Origin: Sediminibacillus halophilus
GTDB lineage: Bacteria; Bacillota; Bacilli; Bacillales; Amphibacillaceae
NCBI RefSeq assembly: GCF_900103695.1
Contig: NZ_FNHF01000003.1
Coordinates: 186,001-250,000, forward strand
Length of the DNA stretch: 64,000 nucleotides
Direction of reading: 5' to 3'
In this document: positions 20,602 to 29,182 of the stretch, in pieces
How positions within the stretch are numbered: position 1 is the first letter of the stretch
Layout: each line of letters opens with the position of its first letter
Notes under the pieces: model-generated
Database searches by the model: none
Told to the model about the DNA's origin: nothing
What the model saw: only the letters and a program-made list of their open reading frames with translations
Translations under genes and position numbers: made by a program

Positions 20602-20672
20602 TGCGAGAAATTAGGAAGACACATTCAAACTATGTCACAGTCAAAAAGCACAAAGCCTGCGAAAAGGGCCTG

Positions 20673-20706
20673 AAAAAAAGCCCTGATACCAACGGAATCA
20701 GGGCTT
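20673..20706 (-). terminator. terminator of the Bce-type ABC operon
   Basis: On the minus strand AAGCCCTGATT pairs with ATCAGGGCTT around CCGTTGGT and runs into seven T. It lies a few bases after the permease stop at 20711. Confidence 0.92.
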
Positions 20707-20710
20707 GTAT

Positions 20711-22657
20711 TCACAAGGACTCATGAATGATTTTTTTATAGTAAAGGAAAGAAAGGAATCCGAATATCGAATAGAGCGCCGTGTACAGTCCCATCACGAT
20801 TAACATCGGTGTCCAAAGTTCATTGCCGAAAAGGAACCAGCCAGATTGAACGGCAAAATAGCTGTGGAGCAATCCGACAACTAGCGGAATCCCGAAGTTA
20901 AATACTTGTTTTCCGCGGATACCCTTTTCCAAGTCTTTCCGGGTAAAGCCTAACTTGCGCAGAATGGTATAGCTCGGTTTTTCTTCTTCGCTTTCTCCCA
21001 TTTGCTTGAAGTATAGAATGCAGCCCGAAGTGACTAAGAATGTCAGTCCCAAGAATCCGACAATGAACATGATCAATCCCATGTTTTGTTTTTGGTTCAG
21101 CGTAGATTGGTATAGCGAATTGTTTCCAAATTCCTCACTAAACTCCATGCCTTGAAAGATATCATTTGCTTCCTCAACTTGGTTTTCGTCCTTCAAAGTG
21201 ATGCCGATATAGGTCGATGCTTCCTGCTGTACCTCTGGATCTAGATCATGTTTCAATTGTTCAAATGTTGTATGATCAACGATGGCAGTAGGAAGACCGC
21301 CTACTGTAAAGTAATTGGATATTACTTTCTCCTTGGACAGCCCGGCATAACGTTGGAGTATTTCTTCGTTTTTTCCATAAATCGTGACGTTGCCCTCTCC
21401 ATCTAAGTTAATCATTTTTTGAAGAGCGTCATTATAGCCGGTAAACAAAGTTTCATTTTCGGTCAAGTCAAATTCCTCGACGCTTGTATCGCTTATAACT
21501 GGTACGGTCATTTTCCCGTCGTTTGTATTAAATTCTTCCAAATTTGCATCCGTGATTTCTGTAATATTGATGCTGGCCGTCAATACTTCGATTTCGGTTG
21601 TTTGATAGGCAATGCCTTGCTCGGTTAGTTTTTCTCCGAAGTTTTTGGCAGCTTCTTGGTCAATCAAGGAAAAGTCGTCCGGTGACACGGTTTCCGCTGT
21701 TTTTTCTGCTGAATAATAGGAAATGTACGTTAAGGACAATAAAGCGATCGCCAGTGCTGACACGGTGGTGATGATGGTCAGAAGCAAGGCATTCGACTTC
21801 ATACGGAACATGATCGACGATAAAGACAGCACCTCGTTGATGTTCAAATAGCCGCCTTTGTTTTTCCGGATCAAATTTGCTACGAACCGGACGGATCCCT
21901 TATAGAAGAAATAGGTGCCGATGATGACAGAACCCAAAATGAAGAGCATGACTACATACAAGGAGGTGATCGAGTTAAAATCTCCGTCAAATAACTTGGA
22001 TGAAACGTAATAACCTGTCACAATCAATCCAAGGCCTAAGATACCCATCAAAATCTCCCAGATTGATATTTTCTTCACTTTTTCTTCAGTACTAGAAGTG
22101 ACATGGAACAAAGAAAGAATGCTCTGCCGCCTGATAAACAGATAATTCATCAGCATGATTAACAAATAGATCGCACTGAACACGATAAGGGTTTGAACAA
22201 GTGCTTGCGGTGAAAAATAAAGATTCGCTACTGCTTCGATACCGGTTACTTTGAAGAAAGCCATTGTAATCAGCTTGGAGACTGAAAACCCTACCGCGAT
22301 GCCGATTGCCAGCGATCCGAAATAAATGATCAGGTTTTCTGCACTGAGAATCCGGAAAATCCGGTTTTTTGTCATCCCGATTAGCTGGAACAGCCCGATT
22401 TCCTTGCTGCGCCTTTTGATAAATAAGTTGTTGGCGTACAACAAAAACACGGAGACGATTGCCACTAACAGGACAGATGCTGCTCGTACTCCTGCCGCCC
22501 CTTTTATTCCTGATTTCGCCTCATCCATTGCCGGATCGTACTGCATGGTGACAAAGGCAAAATAGAGAGCCACGCTGAAAATCAAGGCAAAGACATACAA
22601 GTAGTAATTTTTTAAATTCTTTTTCAGGTTGCGGACAATCAGTTGATTAATGTTCAT
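20711..22657 (-). CDS. Bce-type ABC transporter permease
   Basis: A 648-aa permease of the BceB/PsdB/YxdM group. It has about ten transmembrane helices in FtsX-like halves separated by a large extracellular domain (residues about 310-530) after helix 7, the arrangement that binds peptide antibiotics in this family. The N-terminus [20 protein letters not shown] and [19 protein letters not shown] are typical. With its ATPase it removes cell-wall-active peptides such as bacitracin-like compounds or defensins from their lipid targets and signals to the adjacent kinase. It overlaps the ATPase gene by 11 bp. The exact drug cannot be deduced. Confidence 0.93.
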   Translation of the reverse strand: MNINQLIVRNLKKNLKNYYLYVFALIFSVALYFAFVTMQYDPAMDEAKSGIKGAAGVRAASVLLVAIVSVFLLYANNLFIKRRSKEIGLFQLIGMTKNRIFRILSAENLIIYFGSLAIGIAVGFSVSKLITMAFFKVTGIEAVANLYFSPQALVQTLIVFSAIYLLIMLMNYLFIRRQSILSLFHVTSSTEEKVKKISIWEILMGILGLGLIVTGYYVSSKLFDGDFNSITSLYVVMLFILGSVIIGTYFFYKGSVRFVANLIRKNKGGYLNINEVLSLSSIMFRMKSNALLLTIITTVSALAIALLSLTYISYYSAEKTAETVSPDDFSLIDQEAAKNFGEKLTEQGIAYQTTEIEVLTASINITEITDANLEEFNTNDGKMTVPVISDTSVEEFDLTENETLFTGYNDALQKMINLDGEGNVTIYGKNEEILQRYAGLSKEKVISNYFTVGGLPTAIVDHTTFEQLKHDLDPEVQQEASTYIGITLKDENQVEEANDIFQGMEFSEEFGNNSLYQSTLNQKQNMGLIMFIVGFLGLTFLVTSGCILYFKQMGESEEEKPSYTILRKLGFTRKDLEKGIRGKQVFNFGIPLVVGLLHSYFAVQSGWFLFGNELWTPMLIVMGLYTALYSIFGFLSFLYYKKIIHESL

Positions 22658-23408
22658 ATTGGATCCCGCCCAGTACCCCTTGGGTTTTCATGATATCTTT
22701 CAGGAAGGTTTGCCTTGTCTGATCCCCTTTGTTCAATTGCGTGTAAATGCTGCCGTCCTTGATGAAAATGACTCTGCTACTGTAGCTTGCTGCCACAGGA
22801 TCGTGGGTAACCATGACGATGGTTGCCTTGCGTTTTTCGTTCAAGTCGCTCATTTTCGACAGTAAGTCCGAAGCCGACTTGGAATCCAGTGCGCCGGTCG
22901 GTTCGTCGGCAAAAATAATGCTTGGCTCATGAATGAAGGCTCGGGCCGCAGACGTACGTTGCTTTTGTCCGCCGGAAATTTCATTTGGATACTTGTCCTG
23001 GATATCGGCAATCCCTAATTCATCGGCTACTCCTTTAAATCGTTTGTTAGCCTCTTGTTTGGACACCTTCGCGATGGATAACGGCAAAAGGATATTTTCT
23101 TTTACCGTCAAGGTGTCGAGCAAATTGTATTCTTGAAAAATAAATCCCAAGTGGTGTTTTCTGAATTCAGCCAGCTGCTTGTCTTTCCTGCCGGTAATCT
23201 CTTCTCCATTGACCTTGATGGTGCCATGGCTGACACGATCGATGGAAGAGAGTACGTTTAGCAGGGTGGTTTTCCCAGAACCTGACGCCCCCATGATGGT
23301 GACGAATTCTCCCGCTGCGATGTTGATATCTATCCCTGTCAAGACTTCTTGTTTGGTGAACTTATTCCCATAGCTTTTATGGATTTTTGATGCTTCCAAT
23401 ACATTCAT
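22647..23408 (-). CDS. Bce-type ABC transporter ATP-binding protein
   Basis: A 253-aa ATPase. Start chosen at the ATG 7 bp after GGAGGGG; an upstream in-frame start would add 11 residues. It has Walker [10 protein letters not shown], the Q-loop in [10 protein letters not shown], the Bce-characteristic signature [14 protein letters not shown], Walker [14 protein letters not shown] and the H-loop in VTHD. It energises the downstream permease. It follows the kinase gene after 102 bp that hold a palindrome and probably an inducible promoter (CATTATAGAAT on the minus strand with no good -35). Confidence 0.95.
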   Translation of the reverse strand: MNVLEASKIHKSYGNKFTKQEVLTGIDINIAAGEFVTIMGASGSGKTTLLNVLSSIDRVSHGTIKVNGEEITGRKDKQLAEFRKHHLGFIFQEYNLLDTLTVKENILLPLSIAKVSKQEANKRFKGVADELGIADIQDKYPNEISGGQKQRTSAARAFIHEPSIIFADEPTGALDSKSASDLLSKMSDLNEKRKATIVMVTHDPVAASYSSRVIFIKDGSIYTQLNKGDQTRQTFLKDIMKTQGVLGGIQYEH

Positions 23409-23494
23409 TTGTACCCCTCCAAAGTGCGTTGTTAGCTCCATTCTATAATGTCTGGTTTCAGGAGTCCTTTCATTCTTCTAACAAAACAGCAAAA

Positions 23495-23518
23495 GCATGT
23501 GACACTTTTGTCACATGC
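23495..23518 (-). promoter_or_regulatory. palindrome acting as kinase-gene terminator and possible response-regulator operator
   Basis: GCATGTGACA-N4-TGTCACATGC is a perfect 24-bp inverted repeat. On the minus strand it is followed by TTTTGCTGTTTTG, giving a terminator whose stem contains the stop codon of the histidine kinase. It is also a 7-4-7 inverted repeat (TGTGACA-N4-TGTCACA) upstream of the ABC promoter, the architecture described for BceR-like regulators. The operator role is inference. Confidence 0.6.
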
Positions 23519-24518
23519 CTCGGATTTTTACGAATTCATCCGGATCCGGGAAGGTCAACGTAAAAGTGGCTCCTTCTCCGGGTTCTGACTGTACGCGGAG
23601 GTCCATTTTCAAGATATCCGCTGCTATCTTTGAAAGGTATAATCCCATTCCGGTTGCTGCATTGTCCTGGTGCTTCGTCGTAGAGGTGAAGCCCCTGTCA
23701 AAAATACGGGGAAGATCTTTGGCTTCGATTCCTCTGCCATTGTCGATGATTTGCAGTTGATCCTGTCCGTCCTTTTGCCCGCTTTTGACCATGATTTCGG
23801 AAGAGACCTCACTGTATTTAATCGCATTTGTCAGGAGTTGACGAATGATAAAAGAAAGCCATTTTGCATCGCTTAGGACAGTAGAAACAGAGAGATCGAC
23901 ATCGATGCCGATCCGTTTTTGCATACACCAGGAACGGAGGGAATTTATTTCATTGAATAAAAGCGGCTCCAGTTCTATTGTTTCCATATACAGGTCGTTC
24001 TCAATAAAAGGAATCCGTTTTTGATGGAGTTGTTGATCTAGCAAAAGATGAATCCGCAGCCATTCATTTTTTAACTGTGACTTCAATTGTTGATCATTTA
24101 TCCGGTCAATAATCAAATGCATGGTCGTCATCGGTGTTTTCACCTCGTGAATCCAGGAAAGTAAATCGTCTTTTTCCTGTTCCAGCAGCTGTTGATTGGT
24201 CGAGGCATCCTTCTTCAATTGTTCGATTGGAATCACGATACTGTCGATAATCAGCCGCTGGAATGGCGTTTTTGGGTCAGGCAGGCTGGTCACATCCAGA
24301 TCATATTCGCGGTCGGCGAGTTCCTGGAAGAACTTTGTTTCTCGTTGATACCGGACGATTAGAAAAATGACAAAGACAATAAGGGAAAGAAATACAAAAT
24401 AAATAATCGAAGAAAAGCGGATGGCTTCATCCAAGAATCCAATCAGCAGGGCCAGCAGCTGTATGAATAAGTACAGGATAATCCAGCTTAATCGCTCTCG
24501 TAAGAAGCTTATGATCAT
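23511..24518 (-). CDS. intramembrane-sensing histidine kinase, BceS-like
   Basis: A 335-aa kinase. Two N-terminal transmembrane helices (residues about 10-30 and 36-56) are joined by a very short loop, so there is no extracellular sensor, as in BceS kinases that take the signal from the transporter. The dimerisation/phosphoacceptor segment is LSWIHEVKTPMTTMHL with the phosphorylated His. N-box LLTNAIKYS, G1 IIDNGRGI, F-box IFDRGF and G2 GMGLYL follow. It overlaps the regulator gene by 4 bp (ATGA), so they are translationally coupled. Confidence 0.94.
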   Translation of the reverse strand: MIISFLRERLSWIILYLFIQLLALLIGFLDEAIRFSSIIYFVFLSLIVFVIFLIVRYQRETKFFQELADREYDLDVTSLPDPKTPFQRLIIDSIVIPIEQLKKDASTNQQLLEQEKDDLLSWIHEVKTPMTTMHLIIDRINDQQLKSQLKNEWLRIHLLLDQQLHQKRIPFIENDLYMETIELEPLLFNEINSLRSWCMQKRIGIDVDLSVSTVLSDAKWLSFIIRQLLTNAIKYSEVSSEIMVKSGQKDGQDQLQIIDNGRGIEAKDLPRIFDRGFTSTTKHQDNAATGMGLYLSKIAADILKMDLRVQSEPGEGATFTLTFPDPDEFVKIRGM

Positions 24519-25207
24519 TGGCTTCCCTGCTCTTTCGCTACGTACCCCTGGCCGAATTTGGTTTCGATCATATCGCCAAGTCCCAGCTCGCCGAGCCGCT
24601 TCCGCAGTCTGTTGATGTTAACGGTTAACGTATTGTCGCTGACAAATCGTTGATCGTCCCATAACCGGTTGATCAATTCCTCGCGACTGACAATTTTGTT
24701 TTTCCGCTCAATCAACAGTTTTAAAATATACATTTCATTTTTGGTCAGTTCGATCATCCCCGTTTCATTGCTGACACGGTTCCGCTCCAGGTCGATGGTC
24801 GCTCCCGCCCAGGTTTTCAATTCGTTCACATCATTACTATAATTATATACCCTGCGCAGGATCGCCTGGATTTTGGCAATCAACACATCAAAGTGAAACG
24901 GCTTTTGGACAAAGTCATCTGCCCCGAGATTCATCGACATTACCATATCTGTCGGATGGTCACGGGAGGATAGGAAAATGATTGGAACATTGGAATGCTC
25001 GCGAATCATACGGCACCAATGAAACCCGTCAAATTTAGGGAGTTGGATATCGATAATGACTAATTCAGGCTGAACATCCGTGAATGTTTCCATAACTCGT
25101 TCATAATCCTCGATTCCATATACATCGTACGACCACTGCCCGAGCCGGTCTTTGATTTCCTGAAACAAGGTTGTGTCATCTTCGATCAGCAGGATTTTAA
25201 ACAACAA
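24515..25207 (-). CDS. OmpR-type response regulator, BceR-like
   Basis: A 230-aa regulator. The receiver domain (1-115) has acidic pocket IEDD, phosphoacceptor Asp in LVIIDIQLPKFDG, the conserved Thr/Ser replaced by Ser in IIFLSSRD, and Lys in VQKPFHFD. The C-terminal winged helix (about 130-228) has ELTKNEMYILKLLI and DNTLTVNINRLRKRL. It starts at TTG (two in tandem, weak ribosome site). It should activate the ABC genes of the same cluster when the transporter detects its peptide. Confidence 0.93.
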   Translation of the reverse strand: MLFKILLIEDDTTLFQEIKDRLGQWSYDVYGIEDYERVMETFTDVQPELVIIDIQLPKFDGFHWCRMIREHSNVPIIFLSSRDHPTDMVMSMNLGADDFVQKPFHFDVLIAKIQAILRRVYNYSNDVNELKTWAGATIDLERNRVSNETGMIELTKNEMYILKLLIERKNKIVSREELINRLWDDQRFVSDNTLTVNINRLRKRLGELGLGDMIETKFGQGYVAKEQGSQ

Positions 25208-25309
25208 CGTTCACCACGCTTTTTAATCTTTTAGCAAAAGTATAGCAAATATCTATACTTTATTCTCTACTTTCCGGTCGATTTTAGCCCAAACGAAATC
25301 ACAGGAACC

Positions 25310-25660
25310 GTTCTTTTCCTGTATAGGAGAGAAAGAAGTAAAGCCCTTTTTAAGACTGTACGAATGCAGCTTAGTGCACCAAGATGAATCGTCAGGGAAT
25401 TCGGATCGGTTGATAAACAGGTCGTGGGCAAGTGGTATTTATTTAAAAATTCCTTATTAGACTATGAAATCAGATTAGTGGGTTCAAATAAGCACTGAAA
25501 TCTGTTTTCAGAGTGAAAAGATAAGAAATTAAAAGGAAAAAAGCGGAAAATGGAGAAAGCAATAGCAAAACGTTCTTTATAACGAATATATGACCGAATA
25601 TAAAGGTTTTAATTTTATTTTATAAAAGTTAAAATGGCCTTATCGTTCTCAAAAAAGAAC
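25310..25660 (+). promoter_or_regulatory. SinR-type boxes in the long leader of the TasA-like gene
   Basis: The gap of over 500 bp before the TasA-like gene holds no ORF but has GTTCTTT at 25310-25316 and 25572-25578, plus an inverted pair GTTCTC (25645-25650) facing AAAGAAC (25654-25660). The B. subtilis SinR consensus is GTTCTYT; three boxes match it exactly when both strands are read. The first is also close to the divergent response-regulator gene. Placement resembles the SinR-repressed matrix promoters. Functional SinR binding is inferred, and SinR is not encoded in the window. Confidence 0.5.
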
Positions 25661-25743
25661 AAAACTCGTTTTTTAACTAAAAGACAATCACTCCCATTAT
25701 TTAAGATGGGTTGAAATACAACAAAAATAGAGGAGGAATCATT

Positions 25744-26379
25744 ATGTATAAAAAAATCGGTACAGCAATTATGACAGCAGTATTGGGATTAGCTTTAGTA
25801 GGTGGGGGGACTTTTGCTTATTTCAGTGATACGGCCACTTCGGCTAGCACCTTTTCCGCAGGCACACTGGAACTTAGCGCAAACCCATCCACTATAGTAG
25901 AATTGGATAATTTAAAACCGGGGGATTGGACAGAAAAAAGCTTTTTCCTTACGAATGAAGGAAGTTTGGATATTAAAAAGGTACTGCTCTATACCGATTA
26001 TACGGTAACGGATCAAGACGGGAACCCTGTCAGTGAGGAACTGGCAAACCAATATGCCCAGGCACTTCGGGTTGATTTCCTTAAAAACACCGGGGATGGC
26101 GACGTCTTTGCTTATCCAGTCATCGTCAATAGCACATCGTTATTTGAATTAAAAGATATGGTATTGGAAAACGCGGCAACGGAACATGAATTATTATCTG
26201 GTAACTTCATGGGCTTAATAGACGGTATCGAAGCAGGTAATGGAGAAAATGCAGAGGACAGTCTTTACGTAAAATTCAGCTTCAAAGATAGCGGCGAACC
26301 GCAAAATGAACTGCAGGGATTGCGGTTGAATTTGGAATGGACCTTCGAAGCGAAGCAGGAAGATGGCGAAGAACGGTAA
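25744..26379 (+). CDS. TasA/CalY (camelysin)-family secreted matrix protein
   Basis: A 211-aa protein starting at the ATG after GAGGAGG. The signal peptide (MYKKIGTAIMTAVLGLALVG, then GGTFAYFSDT) has the form processed by SipW-type signal peptidases. The body has the camelysin/TasA pattern GTLELSANPSTIVELDNLKPG, then the SFFLTNEGSLDIKKV segment, and ends acidic. TasA and CalY form amyloid-like fibres of the biofilm matrix; MEROPS lists camelysin as M73 although protease activity is doubtful. No sipW or tapA gene is adjacent, so processing must come from elsewhere. Confidence 0.88.
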   Translation: MYKKIGTAIMTAVLGLALVGGGTFAYFSDTATSASTFSAGTLELSANPSTIVELDNLKPGDWTEKSFFLTNEGSLDIKKVLLYTDYTVTDQDGNPVSEELANQYAQALRVDFLKNTGDGDVFAYPVIVNSTSLFELKDMVLENAATEHELLSGNFMGLIDGIEAGNGENAEDSLYVKFSFKDSGEPQNELQGLRLNLEWTFEAKQEDGEER

Positions 26380-26439
26380 AAGGTTTGGTTGAAAGAAAGG
26401 AAAACAAGCCCTTCAGACGGGTGAACTAACGGTATCATA

Positions 26440-26485
26440 GCAGAAGGAACCCAAGAACGATATGTTGGGTGCCTTCTGTTATTTT
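26440..26485 (+). terminator. rho-independent terminator after the TasA-like gene
   Basis: CAGAAGGAACCCAA and TTGGGTGCCTTCTG form a stem with one mismatch and a 10-nt loop, followed by TTATTTT. Confidence 0.85.
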
Positions 26486-26524
26486 AGTGATCGAAGAGAA
26501 TACAAAATTATTGAGGGAAAATAG

Positions 26525-26890
26525 ATATTCCGCCGAAGAGGTCAACTTTGTCGGAAGAGGAGCGTTTGAAAGAGGATCGACTTTCGGCCAAATAGGATCA
26601 ATTTGGTCCGGAGGAGGAGCGAAAACAGCTGAAAGAAGATCAACCCAGCGAAAGAAGATCGACTCTCGGCCAAAGAAGATCAACTTGGTCCGGAAGAAGA
26701 GTGAAAACAGCTAAAAGAGGATCAACTCAGCGAAAGAAGATCGACTTCCCGCCAAAGAAGATCAACTTGGTCCAGAAGAGGAGCGAAAACAGCTGAAAGA
26801 GGATCAACCCAGCGAAAGAAGATCGACTTTCCGCTAAAGAGGATCAACTTGGTCCGGAAGAAGAGCGAAAACAACTAAAGGAAGATCCAT
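26525..26890 (+). repeat. 82-bp tandem repeat array built of about 20-bp purine-rich monomers
   Basis: Units starting with GAAAGA(A/G)GATCGACT begin at 26568, 26651, 26732 and 26814 (spacing 83, 81, 82 bp), with a partial unit in front. Each unit consists of four related monomers of 19-22 bp on the theme AAAGARGATCRACT followed by GGCC, GGTCC, CAGC or a diverged AAAACAGCT version. The + strand is strongly purine-rich. The period is not a multiple of three, so it is not a protein repeat, and there are no unique spacers, so it is not CRISPR. It lies between the TasA-like gene and cstA. Confidence 0.85.
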
Positions 26891-27053
26891 TTTTTCATGG
26901 GAACTCAAAAAACTTTAATCTACTGGACATGCAATTTATGTAAGCCCTTTAATATACTTAATAGTAATTTTTTTCTGAAAATTGTATTTACTTTCCACGA
27001 AAACATGTTAAGATTGTTCATACTCTACTAGACTTTCAACAGGAGGATTGGCA

Positions 27054-28490
27054 ATGGTAACATTTTTCGCGGCACTCATCTTACTTATTCTCGGTTATGT
27101 ATTCTATGGAAAATTTGTAGAACGGATTTTTGGAATCAATGATCAAACACCTACTCCTGCTTATACCAAGCGGGACAATCTGGATTTTGTACCGATGAGC
27201 TGGTGGAAGGGGAATCTTATCCAGCTATTGAACATCGCCGGACTCGGTCCGATTTACGGGGCGGTAGCGGGGGCCCTTTATGGGCCGGTGGCATTTATAT
27301 GGATCGTAATTGGCAGTGTTTTTGCCGGAGCGGTACACGACTATTTTTCCGGCATGATGTCGCTTCGTCATAATGGAGCACAGTTTCCGTCTCTGGTAGG
27401 CCGTTACTTAGGAAAACCGGCGAAGGCGTTTATTAACGGTCTTTCGCTCGTACTGATGCTGCTGGTTGCGGCCGCATTCACAGCGGGGCCTGCCCAGTTA
27501 ATTTCACAAATTACGCCACTTAGCTTCATGGTTGCCTTGATCATTATCTTCGGTTATTTTTTCTTGGCGACTGTCCTCCCGGTCAATCGGATTATCGGTA
27601 AAATTTATCCCTTGCTTGGAGCGATTTTGCTTATCATGGCGGTGGCTGTTGCGATTGGTACCATCGTATCCGGCAAACCGATGCCAAACCTGACAGTGGC
27701 GAATCTCCATCCAGGGGATCTGCCAATATGGCCGTTGCTGATGGTCACCATTTCTTGCGGAGCGATTTCCGGATTTCATTGTACCCAAAGTCCGATTATG
27801 GCCTGTACGATGAAAAAGGAATCGGATGGACGAAAAATCTTTTATGGCGCGATGATTATGGAAGGGGTAATCGCGTTGATCTGGGCAGCTGCCGGTATGA
27901 CTTTCTTCAACGGAACAGCAGGCCTTTCGGAAGCCTTAGCTGCAGGCGGTCCATCCGGAGTCGTCAATGAAATATCCACCTCGTTATTAGGCACGATCGG
28001 TGGGATTCTTGCCATCTTCGGAGTTATCATCCTGCCGATAACGACCGGCGATACGGCGCTCCGTTCATCGAGGATGATTGCTACGGATGTTTTGTCTAAA
28101 TTTTATCAGATGGACAGCAAGTGGAAAGTACTACTTGTGACGATTCCGATTTCTATCCCGGCATTTTTCCTGGCTACGATCGATTACACCTTTTTATGGA
28201 GGTATGTAGGCTGGACTAACCAGGTCGTGGCGACCGTGATGCTATGGACTGGCACCTTGTATTTGCTGAAGAACTTCAAGCTGCATTGGATTTGCGGCAT
28301 TCCGGCTGTTTTTATGACAGGAGTTGTCTGCATGTATATCTTTTATGCGCCCGAAGGCTTGAACCTTGGTTACCAGCTGTCTGCCATTATCGGGTTTTCG
28401 CTTACCTTTGTTGTCATCCTGTGGTACGCCAGCCAGATCATCAAATACCGCAGTATCAAGCAAAAAAGTGCCCAATACAATCTTGCCTGA
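27054..28490 (+). CDS. cstA: CstA-family carbon starvation protein (peptide/pyruvate transporter)
   Basis: A 478-aa protein with about 13-14 hydrophobic helices. Start chosen at the ATG 7 bp after AGGAGG rather than the TTG six bases earlier. N-terminal CstA motifs are SWWKGNLIQLLNIAGLGPIYG and DYFSGMMSLRHNGAQFPSLVG; ITTGDTALRSSRMIATD follows later. It is shorter than E. coli CstA (about 700 aa), matching the short form common in Firmicutes. CstA proteins take up peptides or pyruvate during carbon limitation. It stands alone with its own terminator. Confidence 0.9.
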   Translation: MVTFFAALILLILGYVFYGKFVERIFGINDQTPTPAYTKRDNLDFVPMSWWKGNLIQLLNIAGLGPIYGAVAGALYGPVAFIWIVIGSVFAGAVHDYFSGMMSLRHNGAQFPSLVGRYLGKPAKAFINGLSLVLMLLVAAAFTAGPAQLISQITPLSFMVALIIIFGYFFLATVLPVNRIIGKIYPLLGAILLIMAVAVAIGTIVSGKPMPNLTVANLHPGDLPIWPLLMVTISCGAISGFHCTQSPIMACTMKKESDGRKIFYGAMIMEGVIALIWAAAGMTFFNGTAGLSEALAAGGPSGVVNEISTSLLGTIGGILAIFGVIILPITTGDTALRSSRMIATDVLSKFYQMDSKWKVLLVTIPISIPAFFLATIDYTFLWRYVGWTNQVVATVMLWTGTLYLLKNFKLHWICGIPAVFMTGVVCMYIFYAPEGLNLGYQLSAIIGFSLTFVVILWYASQIIKYRSIKQKSAQYNLA

Positions 28491-28492
28491 GA

Positions 28493-28535
28493 AAAAGCGC
28501 CTTCCGGAATTATACCTGGAAGGCGCTTTGTTTCC
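28493..28535 (+). terminator. strong rho-independent terminator after cstA
   Basis: AAAGCGCCTTCC pairs exactly with GGAAGGCGCTTT around a 12-nt loop, then TTT, directly after the cstA stop. Confidence 0.92.
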
Positions 28536-28592
28536 ATCATAATCGGCAGGTTTGATATCCCATTGAATCCCGTCGGCATTTTAAAATGATAG

Positions 28593-28874
28593 CTCGGCCC
28601 AGACTGGCAAGATAGCCGGCTATTGTATGGACACCGACAAGAAAAGGATTTTGAGGCAATCCGGGAAATGAAGGAATTAGGCCTTTCATTAAATGAGATT
28701 CAATGGATTGTTGATCGAAAGCAAATGAACGGATGTGGATTTGATCAATTAATCCGTGGAATTACAGACAGCTTGCTGGCACTATATGAAAGGCTGGAGG
28801 AGGAAGAAAGGGCTATAAGAGATAAAAAGCGGATGGCAAAAGACTTGCTGGAGGCCTTAGAATATAGAAACTGA
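28593..28874 (+). pseudogene. MerR-family regulator remnant
   Basis: The frame from 28593 reads a degenerate LGPDWQDSRLLYGHRQEKDF, aligning with the end of a MerR DNA-binding wing (the usual ESGYRxYxxxD region). It then continues intact as EAIREMKELGLSLNEIQWIV followed by a C-terminal coiled-coil. The first about 30 residues containing the recognition helix are missing (in-frame stop at 28590), and no ribosome site precedes the TTG at 28623. It is best read as a 5'-truncated gene. Confidence 0.6.
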
Positions 28875-29182
28875 ATCCAGCCGACCCGTTTTTGTGAAAC
28901 CCAACTCCGTTTTATTCCGTTCGGTAAATAAGCGAGCGACATGGCTCATTTGCACTAACCTTTGTTTTCGTGGATCACCTGCTTGTTGCTGGTTCTAAGG
29001 CTGTCTTTTCGTGCATACCATAAACTGGCAGTTTCTCGCATGCTCTATAATTTTCCTCCTCAAGATATGGTTTAAGCGCATGACTCCGCCAGAGAATGAA
29101 GGAGTATCCGCACTTTTGGCGAATTATAGTAGAAAGAAAATTTAGTCATTTTTACACAGTCTACCAAGCAGGAGGTGGTCGA
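28875..29182. other. intergenic stretch, nothing recognised
   Basis: Between the MerR remnant and the next gene I see no ORF with a ribosome site and no clear terminator or operator. The promoter of the fusion regulator should lie in the last 100 bp. Confidence 0.5.

Noticed and set aside
26525-26890. CRISPR array
   Set aside because: The repeats are contiguous and imperfect with no unique spacers of constant length, and no cas genes are present.
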